Source of the DNA: an uncultured Paracoccaceae bacterium
GTDB lineage: Bacteria; Pseudomonadota; Alphaproteobacteria; Rhizobiales; Rhizobiaceae
Direction of reading: 5' to 3'
Length of the DNA stretch: 64,000 nt
Assembly (NCBI GenBank): GCA_937873685.1
Contig: CALMYO010000018.1
Coordinates: forward strand, 1-64,000
Part shown: positions 48,559 to 56,055 of the stretch, in pieces
Numbering within the stretch: the stretch's first letter is position 1
How the letters are laid out: every line of letters starts with the position of its first letter
Notes under the pieces: model-generated
Told to the model about the DNA's origin: nothing
What the model saw: only the letters and a program-made list of their open reading frames with translations
Databases searched by the model: none
Position numbers and translations under genes: made by a program

Positions 48559-49448
48559 GCGCGGGCCAAAGCGGCAACGGTTTTCTCGAACAAGGGCCAA
48601 CCGCCGCTGCGCCAGCCAAGCGCGCCGAGGCGCGCGCAATCCATCGCGTTGACCGATTCCTTGTCTGCGCGGGCCGGAAGCGGATGCGCGCAGCCGGTTT
48701 CGCGCTGGACGATCGCAAGGATGTCGCGCGTATCGGCGCAGATGTCGGAGACGTTGAAGGCGAGGCCCGCGACCCGGTCCGGTCCGGTTGTCATCACAAG
48801 CCGCACCGCCGCCGCCAGATCGTCTCCATGCACCTCCGTGCCGGCGCGGGGCGAAACTGGCGCGCCGGCAAGATAGTCGTCAAAAAGGGCGCGCCATTTG
48901 TGCGCCTGCCCGCGCCCCGCCGGGCCGTAGACGCCGGTGGCGCGCAAGCTGACGGGGACAAAATCTTGGCCAGCCAGTGTCGCGATGGCGTCTTCCGCTT
49001 GCAGCTTCACGGTTCCGTAGAGCGTGTCCGGCTGGCAGGGCATTGTTTCGTGCAGGATCGTGCCCGGCGGGTGCGGCCCGTACACGGCGCGGCTGGAGAG
49101 GAACACGGCTCGTGAAACGCCGGCCGCCTTCGCTGCCGCTAACAGCGCTACCGTCGCATCCAGATTGCTGCTGATGAAGCCCGCCGCATCGTCGCCCTCG
49201 CCACCGCGATAGCGCCCCGGCAGATGGTCGAAGGCAGCGTGAACCATCGCGTGCTGGCGTTCGAGCACTGCGGAAAAATCCGCTTGCGGATCGAGGACAA
49301 GCGGGCGGAAGGCTATTGGCCGCGAGTAGAAGTCATCGGGCGGGGCGGTGCGGCCGGCAACCGTCACCGTCCAGCCATGGGCGAGCAGATCCTCGACGAT
49401 GAAACGGCCGACTAAGCCGGCGCCGCCGGTGACGAGGGCGCGGTTCAT
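48546..49448 (-). CDS. sqdC: SqdC-like nucleotide-sugar reductase/epimerase
   Basis: A 300-residue short-chain dehydrogenase/reductase of extended type: Rossmann loop VTGGAGLVGRFIVEDLL at the start, SSRAVYGPH and the catalytic Y-x3-K in LYGTVKLQAEDA. As third gene of the operon sqdB-sqdD-sqdC, it matches SqdC of Rhodobacter sphaeroides and Sinorhizobium meliloti, needed for normal sulfolipid levels though its exact reaction is not settled. It overlaps the sqdD end by four bases. Confidence 0.78.
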   Translation of the reverse strand: MNRALVTGGAGLVGRFIVEDLLAHGWTVTVAGRTAPPDDFYSRPIAFRPLVLDPQADFSAVLERQHAMVHAAFDHLPGRYRGGEGDDAAGFISSNLDATVALLAAAKAAGVSRAVFLSSRAVYGPHPPGTILHETMPCQPDTLYGTVKLQAEDAIATLAGQDFVPVSLRATGVYGPAGRGQAHKWRALFDDYLAGAPVSPRAGTEVHGDDLAAAVRLVMTTGPDRVAGLAFNVSDICADTRDILAIVQRETGCAHPLPARADKESVNAMDCARLGALGWRSGGWPLFEKTVAALARAHSA

Positions 49449-50272
49449 GTGCCTTTGCCGTCGGCGGGCGGGGGCAGCGCCGCAAGATCCGGCGTTTCGC
49501 CCCGCGCGATTCCGCGCCACAGTTCGATCAGCGGCTTCAGTTTCTCAGCCTTGGGATGACCGGGCTGCCATGGTTTTTCATACTGGTAGTGGATGACCTT
49601 TACCGAAGTCCAATCCCACAATTCCGGCATGTTCAACCACACATATTGCAGCATGTTGCAGAACACCGGCAGGCCGTGCCAATCGGGAAAGAAATGCTGC
49701 AGGAAGGTTTGGTCGGTGCGCGGCCAGAACGCGTCCGGCGCATCGAGCTCCTGCATCATCGCGGCGAAGGTTTGCCCGGACGGCGTGGCAACGAAGACGC
49801 CCGAGTTCAGGCGGTGGAAGTCGGCGAGGCTTTCATAGACGTTCGGCGCGGCCGAGAATTCAGGATACGAAAACAGCTTGTCGATGTTGCGGATGACGAT
49901 CGCATCGGCGTCGATGAAGACGCAGCGTTCGTATTGCGTCATCTGCCACAGGCGCAGCTTGGCGAAATTGTCGAGCGGCGTGTGGAAGGCAGGCTTGCCG
50001 CCCTTGGTGAAAGGCGCCTCGGCATGAATGCGGGCGCGGGCGTGGCGTTCGTTGAATTCGGGCGAGGTGTCGAGCAGGTCGACCGGGTGCAGGATCGCCC
50101 CGAGCTCAGAAAGTGGCGCAAGCGCCGCCGCGTTGACGCCGCCAGTATGCATGACCACGATATCTGCGGCGGTGTTGGTCAGCCGCAGCGAACGCACCAA
50201 CGCTTCCGCGCCGATGACGTAGTCGGCATTGGTGACGAGGGTGACATGGGCGTAGCGGCACGGTGTTGTCAT
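49445..50272 (-). CDS. sqdD: SqdD-like glycosyltransferase (GT8)
   Basis: A 275-residue glycogenin-like GT8 transferase. The N-terminal AHVTLVTNADYVIGAEALVR, the metal-binding D-A-D in FIDADAIVIRNID, and TDQTFLQHFFP are visible. As second gene of sqdBDC it corresponds to SqdD of R. sphaeroides and S. meliloti, proposed to transfer sulfoquinovose to diacylglycerol, giving SQDG. It lies 50 bases after sqdB. Confidence 0.82.
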   Translation of the reverse strand: MTTPCRYAHVTLVTNADYVIGAEALVRSLRLTNTAADIVVMHTGGVNAAALAPLSELGAILHPVDLLDTSPEFNERHARARIHAEAPFTKGGKPAFHTPLDNFAKLRLWQMTQYERCVFIDADAIVIRNIDKLFSYPEFSAAPNVYESLADFHRLNSGVFVATPSGQTFAAMMQELDAPDAFWPRTDQTFLQHFFPDWHGLPVFCNMLQYVWLNMPELWDWTSVKVIHYQYEKPWQPGHPKAEKLKPLIELWRGIARGETPDLAALPPPADGKGT

Positions 50273-50322
50273 AGACGCGTACTAGTGTCAAAGCATCGGC
50301 ACCGAAACCCCGGCCTTGCCGC

Positions 50323-51543
50323 TTATCCGACGCTGCGCAGGCGCTTGCCTTCCACATCATGCTCGACTGTTGCGGCGATGTCCTTCGTCCAGGCGGAGAC
50401 GGCCGGAATGCGGCTGCGGTCGACGCGGTAGGCAAACTTTTTCGCCACATCGATCACTTCCGACAGCAACCCTTGTTCCAGCGTGATCGGGTCGAGGCCG
50501 AGCGCCAGGAAACCGTCGTTCTTCACCACGAGGTCGTTTTCTGCCGCCTCCTTGCGCGGATTGGGCAGGTAGGCGACGCGCGCGCCTGTCATCGTCGCGA
50601 TCATCTCGGCGAGGTCGCGCACGCGGTGCGTCTCGGTCATCTGGTTGAAAATCTTCACCTTGTCGCCGCGCTTTGGCGGGTTTTGCAGCGCAAGTTCGAT
50701 GCAGCGCACCGAATCCTGGATGTGGATGAAGGCGCGGGTCTGGCCGCCGACGCCGTGCACGGTGAGCGGGTGGCCTATCGCCGCCTGAATCAGGAAGCGG
50801 TTCAGCACCGTGCCGTAGTCGCCACCATAGTCGAAGCGGTTGACCACCTGCGGGCGCAACCGCGTCTCGGCGGTGTGGGTGCCCCAGACGATGCCTTGGT
50901 GCAGGTCGGTGACGCGCAGGCCGTCGTTCTTGGCGTAGAACTGGAACAGCAGCTGATCCAGGCACTTGGTCATGTGATAGATCGAGCCGGGATTGGCGGG
51001 GTAGAGAATGTCCTGGCGGACGGTCTCGCCGCCCATCGTCTCGATGCCGACCGGCAGGTAGCCCTCGGGGATGGCCGCGCCGATGGTGGAATAGCCATAG
51101 ACGCCCATGGTGCCGAGATGCACGAGATGAGCACCGATGCCGGTCTCGACGATGGCGTTCAGCACGTTGTGCGTGGCGTTGACGTTGTTGTTGACCGTGT
51201 AGTTCTTGTGGCGGTCACTCTTCATCGAATAGGGCGCGGCGCGTTGTTCGGCGAAATGGATCAGCGCGTCCGGCCTGTTGTCGGCGAGCCAGCGCTTGAA
51301 GATCTCGTAGTCGCGGGCGAGGTCGATCAGGTGGAAATGGATGGCGCGGCCGGTTTCCTGCCGCCAGATGCGGGTGCGCTCTTGGATCGAATCCATGGGC
51401 GTCAGCGATTGCACGCCAAGCTCTGTGTCGATCCAGCGACGCGACAGGTTGTCGATGATGTGGATCTCGTGGCCGCGCGCGGAAAGATGCAGAGCCGTCG
51501 GCCAGCCGACGAAACCGTCTCCGCCAAGAACTGCTATTTTCAT
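50323..51543 (-). CDS. sqdB: UDP-sulfoquinovose synthase
   Basis: A 406-residue NAD-dependent extended SDR enzyme that makes UDP-sulfoquinovose from UDP-glucose and sulfite, the head-group donor of sulfolipid SQDG. The start MKIAVLGGDGFVGWPTALHL, HFAEQRAAPYSMKS, the long LVHLGTMGVYGYSTIG, the catalytic Y-x3-K in GSIYHMTK, and DLHQGIVWGTHT are diagnostic for SqdB. It heads the operon; a perfect palindrome lies 37-59 bases before its start and may control it. SQDG can replace phospholipids when phosphate is short. Confidence 0.93.
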   Translation of the reverse strand: MKIAVLGGDGFVGWPTALHLSARGHEIHIIDNLSRRWIDTELGVQSLTPMDSIQERTRIWRQETGRAIHFHLIDLARDYEIFKRWLADNRPDALIHFAEQRAAPYSMKSDRHKNYTVNNNVNATHNVLNAIVETGIGAHLVHLGTMGVYGYSTIGAAIPEGYLPVGIETMGGETVRQDILYPANPGSIYHMTKCLDQLLFQFYAKNDGLRVTDLHQGIVWGTHTAETRLRPQVVNRFDYGGDYGTVLNRFLIQAAIGHPLTVHGVGGQTRAFIHIQDSVRCIELALQNPPKRGDKVKIFNQMTETHRVRDLAEMIATMTGARVAYLPNPRKEAAENDLVVKNDGFLALGLDPITLEQGLLSEVIDVAKKFAYRVDRSRIPAVSAWTKDIAATVEHDVEGKRLRSVG

Positions 51544-51579
51544 GGCCGATGCTCCGTTTCGATTCGAACTGCATCTCTC

Positions 51580-51602
51580 CTACTGTCACATTGTGACAGT
51601 AG
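51580..51602. promoter_or_regulatory. Perfect palindrome before sqdB (likely operator)
   Basis: CTACTGTCACA (51580-51590), a central T, and TGTGACAGTAG (51592-51602) make a perfect inverted repeat of 23 bases. It lies 37-59 bases upstream of the sqdB start, within the promoter. The perfect symmetry and odd centre suggest a dimeric repressor or activator; it also contains CTGTCA as in a Pho box, but not in direct repeat. It may also act as terminator of ggt, though no T-run follows. Confidence 0.65.
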
Positions 51603-51648
51603 CGTGCCAAAGGCAGGGGATGAGGCAAGGCGGGCTTTTTTCCGCCGC

Positions 51649-53403
51649 TCAGTCGCCCAGCGCCACGCCTTCGCGGCGCGGATCGGCCCCGCCAAACAAT
51701 CCGGCGCCGGTGATCTCGATCGCATGCAGGCCGGAATCGAGTTCGCCCGCCTTCACCTTGAAGCCGAGCGCTTCCAGATCGTCGGCAAGGTCCGCAGCCG
51801 TCGTTTCGGCTTCAAGATCGAACGTGCCGAAGCGGTTGACGAGATGCGGCATCGCCACCGCCTGCTGCGCATTCATCTTCCAGTCGATCATGGCGACCAG
51901 CGCCTGCGCGACATAGCCGATGATGCGGCTGCCGCCGGGCGAGCCGATGGCGATCCAGGGTTTGTCGCCCTGCATCACGATGGTCGGCGTCATCGATGAA
52001 CGCGGCCTTTTTCCCGGCGCCACAGCATTGGCGATGACGCCGCGCCCGTCATGGGTCTCGAAGGAGAAATCCGTCAGTTCGTTGTTGAGCAGGAAGCCGT
52101 CGGTCATCAGCCGCGAGCCGAAACCGTTCTCGATGGTCGTCGTCATCGAGACGACGTTGCCCTGCGCATCGACGATCGAGAAATGGCTGGTGGAGGGCAG
52201 TTCGAGGCTCGTGTCGTCTCCAAGCCGCATCGCGTGATCCCAGCCGGGTTCGCCTGGCGTCACCGCTTCAGCCGCAAGCGCCCTGTCGGTGCGCAGCAAT
52301 TGCGAGCGCGCCGCAAGATAGGACGGATCGACGAGGCCTTTCAGCGGCATCGGCACGAAATCGATATCGGCCATGTAGCGGCCGCGATCGGCGAAAGCGA
52401 GGCGCGAGGCGTCGCCGAGGAGGCGCCGCGCCTGCGGATCGTCGGGACCGAGTGCGGCGATGTCGAACGGCTCGATCATGCCGAGAATCTGGCCGACGGT
52501 GAGCGCGCCGGAGGAAGGCGGCCCCATGCCACAGACCTCCGCGCCGCGATAGGCGACGCAGACCGGGTCACGTTCCTTCACCCGGTAGTTCGCCAGGTCG
52601 GCAAGGCTCATCACGCCGGGATTGCCGGGCGCATTGCGCACGGTGTCGACGATGCGCTGCGCCACCGGACCAGTATAGAATGCGTTCGTCACGCCGTCCT
52701 CGGCGATGGCGCGCAGCGTGTCGGCGTAAAGCTGGTTGACGAGGCGATGGCCCGACTTGAGCGGCGCGCCGCTGGCGTCGAAGAAGTACCTGCGGGTCGT
52801 CTCGAAGCGCGACAGGCGCTCGGCGTCCGCGGCGATCAGCGCGGCGAGGCGCGGCGAGACCTCGAAGCCGTTTTCGGCCAGTTCGATCGCCGGTTCGGTC
52901 ACCTGCACCCAGTCGAGCTTGCCGTAACGCTCGTGCGCCTGCGCCAACAGCATCGGCGTGCCCGGAACTCCGACCGAGCGGCCGCCAACCACCGCGTCGA
53001 AGAACTTCAGCGGCTTGCCCTCGCCATCCTGGAACAGGCGCGGCGTGGCTTCTGCCGGGGCGGTTTCGCGGCCGTCGAAGGTGGTAAGCTTGCCGCTGGC
53101 GGCGTCGTAGTAGACGAGGAAGGCGCCGCCGCCGAGGCCGGAGGATTGCGGCTCGACGAGGCCGAGCACCAGCTGCACGGTCACCATGGCGTCGATGGCG
53201 TTGCCGCCCGCGGCGAGGATCGCGCGCCCGGCCTCGGCCGCGAGCGGGTTGGCGGCGGCGACCATGTAGGTTTTGGCGTGGACGACTTCGCGGGCCGTCG
53301 CCTGCGTCGCCTTTTCCGGCGCCACCGTGTCGGTTGCCTGTTGGGCGAAGGCGCAAGGCGACGCGATTGCGAGCGCAAGGGCCAAGGCTGTGGCGCGGAT
53401 CAT
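51649..53403 (-). CDS. ggt: Gamma-glutamyltranspeptidase
   Basis: A 584-residue exported enzyme that splits gamma-glutamyl bonds of glutathione and transfers the glutamyl group. A signal peptide (about 1-20, ending A-F-A) is followed by the large chain and, after self-cleavage before T405 in STSHFSIVD, the small chain. Y and R-rich active-site parts include MVTVQLVLGLVEPQSSGLGGG (large subunit) and PRSSMTPTIVM and GSPGGSRIIGYV (small subunit). It is read in the same direction as sqdB but the 105-base gap with a palindrome suggests separate control. Confidence 0.93.
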   Translation of the reverse strand: MIRATALALALAIASPCAFAQQATDTVAPEKATQATAREVVHAKTYMVAAANPLAAEAGRAILAAGGNAIDAMVTVQLVLGLVEPQSSGLGGGAFLVYYDAASGKLTTFDGRETAPAEATPRLFQDGEGKPLKFFDAVVGGRSVGVPGTPMLLAQAHERYGKLDWVQVTEPAIELAENGFEVSPRLAALIAADAERLSRFETTRRYFFDASGAPLKSGHRLVNQLYADTLRAIAEDGVTNAFYTGPVAQRIVDTVRNAPGNPGVMSLADLANYRVKERDPVCVAYRGAEVCGMGPPSSGALTVGQILGMIEPFDIAALGPDDPQARRLLGDASRLAFADRGRYMADIDFVPMPLKGLVDPSYLAARSQLLRTDRALAAEAVTPGEPGWDHAMRLGDDTSLELPSTSHFSIVDAQGNVVSMTTTIENGFGSRLMTDGFLLNNELTDFSFETHDGRGVIANAVAPGKRPRSSMTPTIVMQGDKPWIAIGSPGGSRIIGYVAQALVAMIDWKMNAQQAVAMPHLVNRFGTFDLEAETTAADLADDLEALGFKVKAGELDSGLHAIEITGAGLFGGADPRREGVALGD

Positions 53404-53557
53404 GGCGTTCTCCCTTCACTGCCGGTGAAGGCATCGTAGCCGCGATGACCGCCCTGTCGAGCGTCAATGCGCCGGGTGCGATCACAATTGCGCAGGGCTG
53501 GCGATTGCGCCAGCGCGTGGCCGTTCCCATATGCGGCCCAAAACACGGAGACCCGCC

Positions 53558-54031
53558 ATGAAACGCCTTGCTCTCGCATTTTGCCTTGCCGCCGCTGCAA
53601 CGCCCTCCATGGCGCGGGAAGTTGGCGAGGTTGGCGTCGACTGGCTCGGCAACGACATCATCATCGATGCGATCAGTGACCCGAAGGTTGCCGGCGTCAC
53701 CTGCCACATCGCCTATTTCGACCGCGGGCTGATCGACCGGTTCCAGAAGGGCAACTGGTTCGAGGATCCCTCGAACTCCTCCATCGCCTGTCGCCAGACC
53801 GGGAAGATCGTCATCGGCGATATCGAGACCGGAAAGGGAGGCGAGGAGGTGTTTCGCGAGGGCCGCTCGCTGATCTGGAAGCAGCTGGTCGTCAACCGCA
53901 TCTATGACAAGGAAAACAACACGCTGATCTACCTGTCGCATTCACGTCAGGTGCAGGACGGTTCCGCCAAGATGGCGATCTCCACCGTGCCGCTTTGGGG
54001 GCAGGAGGTGGAGTGGACGGGGAAGAAGTAG
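53558..54031 (+). CDS. creA: CreA-family exported protein
   Basis: A 157-residue exported protein. The signal peptide (about 1-19, ending S-M-A) precedes VDWLGNDIIIDAISDPKVAG and CHIAYFDRGLID, typical of CreA (first gene of E. coli creABCD). The function of CreA is not known. No cre regulator genes are near. It is divergent from ggt with 154 bases between the starts. Confidence 0.87.
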   Translation: MKRLALAFCLAAAATPSMAREVGEVGVDWLGNDIIIDAISDPKVAGVTCHIAYFDRGLIDRFQKGNWFEDPSNSSIACRQTGKIVIGDIETGKGGEEVFREGRSLIWKQLVVNRIYDKENNTLIYLSHSRQVQDGSAKMAISTVPLWGQEVEWTGKK

Positions 54032-54035
54032 CGCC

Positions 54036-54686
54036 TCAATCGGCCTTCTTCTCCCGCGCCTGGCGGATTGCCTGCTCCACCCGCGCCGGTTCGGCGATGC
54101 CGTAGAACCCGTGATGTTCGTTGTGGCCACCGCCCTTGGCGCCACGCACCCAGGTCTTGGCGAAAACGACATCGCCGGTGCCGTCGGCTCGTTCGGTGCG
54201 TTCCAGCTGGCCAAGATCGTCCAGCGCCCAGGAACGCGCGGTCCAGGTCTTGCCGCTCTCGGCGATCACCACGCGCCGGTCGGTCAGCGCGTAAAAGGTG
54301 CGGCCGGCCTTGCGCAGCGCCCAGAGCGGCGACAGCACCATGCCGAGCCCGGCGAAGATGAAGGGCAGGCCGAACAGCGGGAAGATGATGCCGATCAGGC
54401 CGGGCGGGCCCTCGCCATCGAACAGGAAGCCCGAGGCGGCCGCGGTCCAGAACAGCGCGAAGGCGAGGAACGGGATGCCGAAGATCGAGATGCCAATCTT
54501 CTTCTTCGCATGTGCGCCGCGGTTTTTCGGCTGGTCGGCCCAGATCAGCGTCTCGCCCTGCTGCAGTTCGCGCTGCATCACCGCGCGCGGATTGAAGGAG
54601 GGCGCGGCGGGCTGGCTGCCCGGCGAGGGCGCGGGGTCGGATTGCCGGCGTCTTTCCACCGTCTTGCCGTCTCGTCCGAACCGCAT
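54036..54686 (-). CDS. Membrane protein with bacterial PH-like domain
   Basis: A 216-residue protein. An N-terminal hydrophilic part (about 1-60) with QQGETLIWADQPKNRG precedes two membrane segments (about 70-85 and 95-125) and a C-terminal stretch of PH-like pattern: FYALTDRRVVIAESGKTWTARSW then LDDLGQLERTERADGTGDVV. This arrangement is seen in many bacterial membrane proteins without known function. ATG 54686 has GGGGGAGGC upstream. Its end lies five bases after the creA stop. Confidence 0.7.
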   Translation of the reverse strand: MRFGRDGKTVERRRQSDPAPSPGSQPAAPSFNPRAVMQRELQQGETLIWADQPKNRGAHAKKKIGISIFGIPFLAFALFWTAAASGFLFDGEGPPGLIGIIFPLFGLPFIFAGLGMVLSPLWALRKAGRTFYALTDRRVVIAESGKTWTARSWALDDLGQLERTERADGTGDVVFAKTWVRGAKGGGHNEHHGFYGIAEPARVEQAIRQAREKKAD

Positions 54687-54779
54687 GTGCGCCTCCCCCG
54701 CCAGAATCGCCGCCATTGTTGCAGCAATCCGCGTTGAGGTCCAATGCCTCGAACCCCGTTGCCAAACCGGAAACGCCCG

Positions 54780-55215
54780 ATGGAACACCATGTATATTCC
54801 CGCCAGACGCTCGCTGATTTCGCTGGCGCGCTGCTTGCTGCGGCGGGTTTGCGCGCCGACATGGCCGCAACCGTCGGCGAATTGCTGGCTGAAGCCGACG
54901 AGATCGGCGTGTCGACGCATGGCGTCTCGCTTGCCGCCTACTACGTGCCGGAACTGCAGGCCGGGCGGATGGCGCGCGACGGCGCGCATACGGTGGTGCG
55001 CGACACCGGCGCGACGCTGGTGTGGGACGGCAATTACCTGCCCGGCCAACCGGTCGGCGCCGGGCGTGGACGCCGTGCGCGATCCGGGCGACCGCGCCGC
55101 GGAAGCGCAAGCGACAAGCGAGGCGCAAGGCGTGGCGGTGCCGGACGAGGTGTGGCGGCGGCTCTGGACATGCGCCGGGGAGCTGGGGGTGGAGACGCCC
55201 GGGGGAGGGGAGAAC
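54780..55215 (+). pseudogene. Malate/L-lactate dehydrogenase (Ldh2 family), gutted
   Basis: The first 95 or so codons from ATG 54780 are a good N-terminus of the Ldh2/YiaK family: HHVYSRQTLADFAGALLAAA and EADEIGVSTHGVSLAAYYVP. After NYLPGQPVG (near 55060) the frame changes by one base; the other frame gives VDAVRDPGDRAAEAQATSEA and GVAVPDEVWRRLWTCAGELG, which is the family's C-terminus. The whole catalytic middle, more than 200 codons, is missing. The gene is a remnant. Confidence 0.75.
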
Positions 55216-55305
55216 AGCGGAGGAGAGGCAGTCACTGTACTTTCAGTTGCGCGATTCCCAGGATTCAGCTAGCGGCATTTCAGATTCGACGTTGAAGAAG
55301 TGGCA

Positions 55306-56055
55306 ATGAAACGGCTTGCGGGGATAGTTGTTGTCTTTTTGGCAATGGCGTGCGGCAGCGCCTCCGCGAGCGAAACGTCGCCCGCCCGCGGTCCATCGGC
55401 CTGCGATTTTCCGCCCGAGGCGGGGAAACCGGTGCGTATTGGCCTTGGAGGCGGAAAATTGCTTGGAGGTGGGGAAGCACCCGTGCGCTGGTTGTCGATA
55501 CCCCGAAATTACCTGCCGATCAGGGCGAAGAGGGACGGCGAGATACGCAGTTCGATCGCGATTTGGCTCTGGCGCGACAGCCTGTTGCCCTACACGCTCG
55601 CCGACAGCAGACTGCCCGGCGAGAAGGCGGGACGGCGGGACCCGGAGGGAACGACCGGCGATGTTTCCGCCTCGCTGTATCCGGGCCGAATCCCGATGGG
55701 TGTTCGGCTCGAAAATACCTTCCACGTGTTTTTTGGCATGTTTGACAAGCGGTTGGTGCTCGATCCGGTCGGAATCGACGTTGACTTCGGGCTTCGCGGT
55801 CAAGCCGCGCACTCGCGTGACAAGGAACTTTTCTTTCGGCGCAGCGGGGACGACAGCGAAATCACCGATATTTTTCTATGTAACAAGCCTGAGCAAGGCC
55901 GTAAGCCGCACTGTAACCATACCTTCCATGCGGAAACCGGGGATATCAGAATGACCTATCCGCGCAAGTATCTGGAGACTTGGCCGGCGCGGCGGGCTGA
56001 CCTTGCCAAACTGGTGGATTGCTTTGTTAATTTCAATAAGGGCCTGGCGAAATGA
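55306..56055 (+). CDS. Exported protein of unknown function, RTX partner
   Basis: A 249-residue protein with signal peptide (KRLAGIVVVFLAMACGSASA) that could be a lipoprotein with cysteine 16, though the lipobox is imperfect. The mature part is rich in charged and aromatic residues and has no family I recognise; two cysteines lie in DIFLCNKPEQGRKPHCNHTF near residues 204 and 216. A GTG at 55300 would add two residues. It overlaps the RTX gene by four bases (ATGA), so the two are coupled. A partner or immunity-like role for the RTX product is inference. Confidence 0.75.
   Translation: MKRLAGIVVVFLAMACGSASASETSPARGPSACDFPPEAGKPVRIGLGGGKLLGGGEAPVRWLSIPRNYLPIRAKRDGEIRSSIAIWLWRDSLLPYTLADSRLPGEKAGRRDPEGTTGDVSASLYPGRIPMGVRLENTFHVFFGMFDKRLVLDPVGIDVDFGLRGQAAHSRDKELFFRRSGDDSEITDIFLCNKPEQGRKPHCNHTFHAETGDIRMTYPRKYLETWPARRADLAKLVDCFVNFNKGLAK

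Noticed and set aside
51580-51602. Pho box before sqdB
   Set aside because: A Pho box needs direct CTGTCA repeats at 11-bp spacing; here the two copies are inverted, so PhoB control is not supported by sequence alone.
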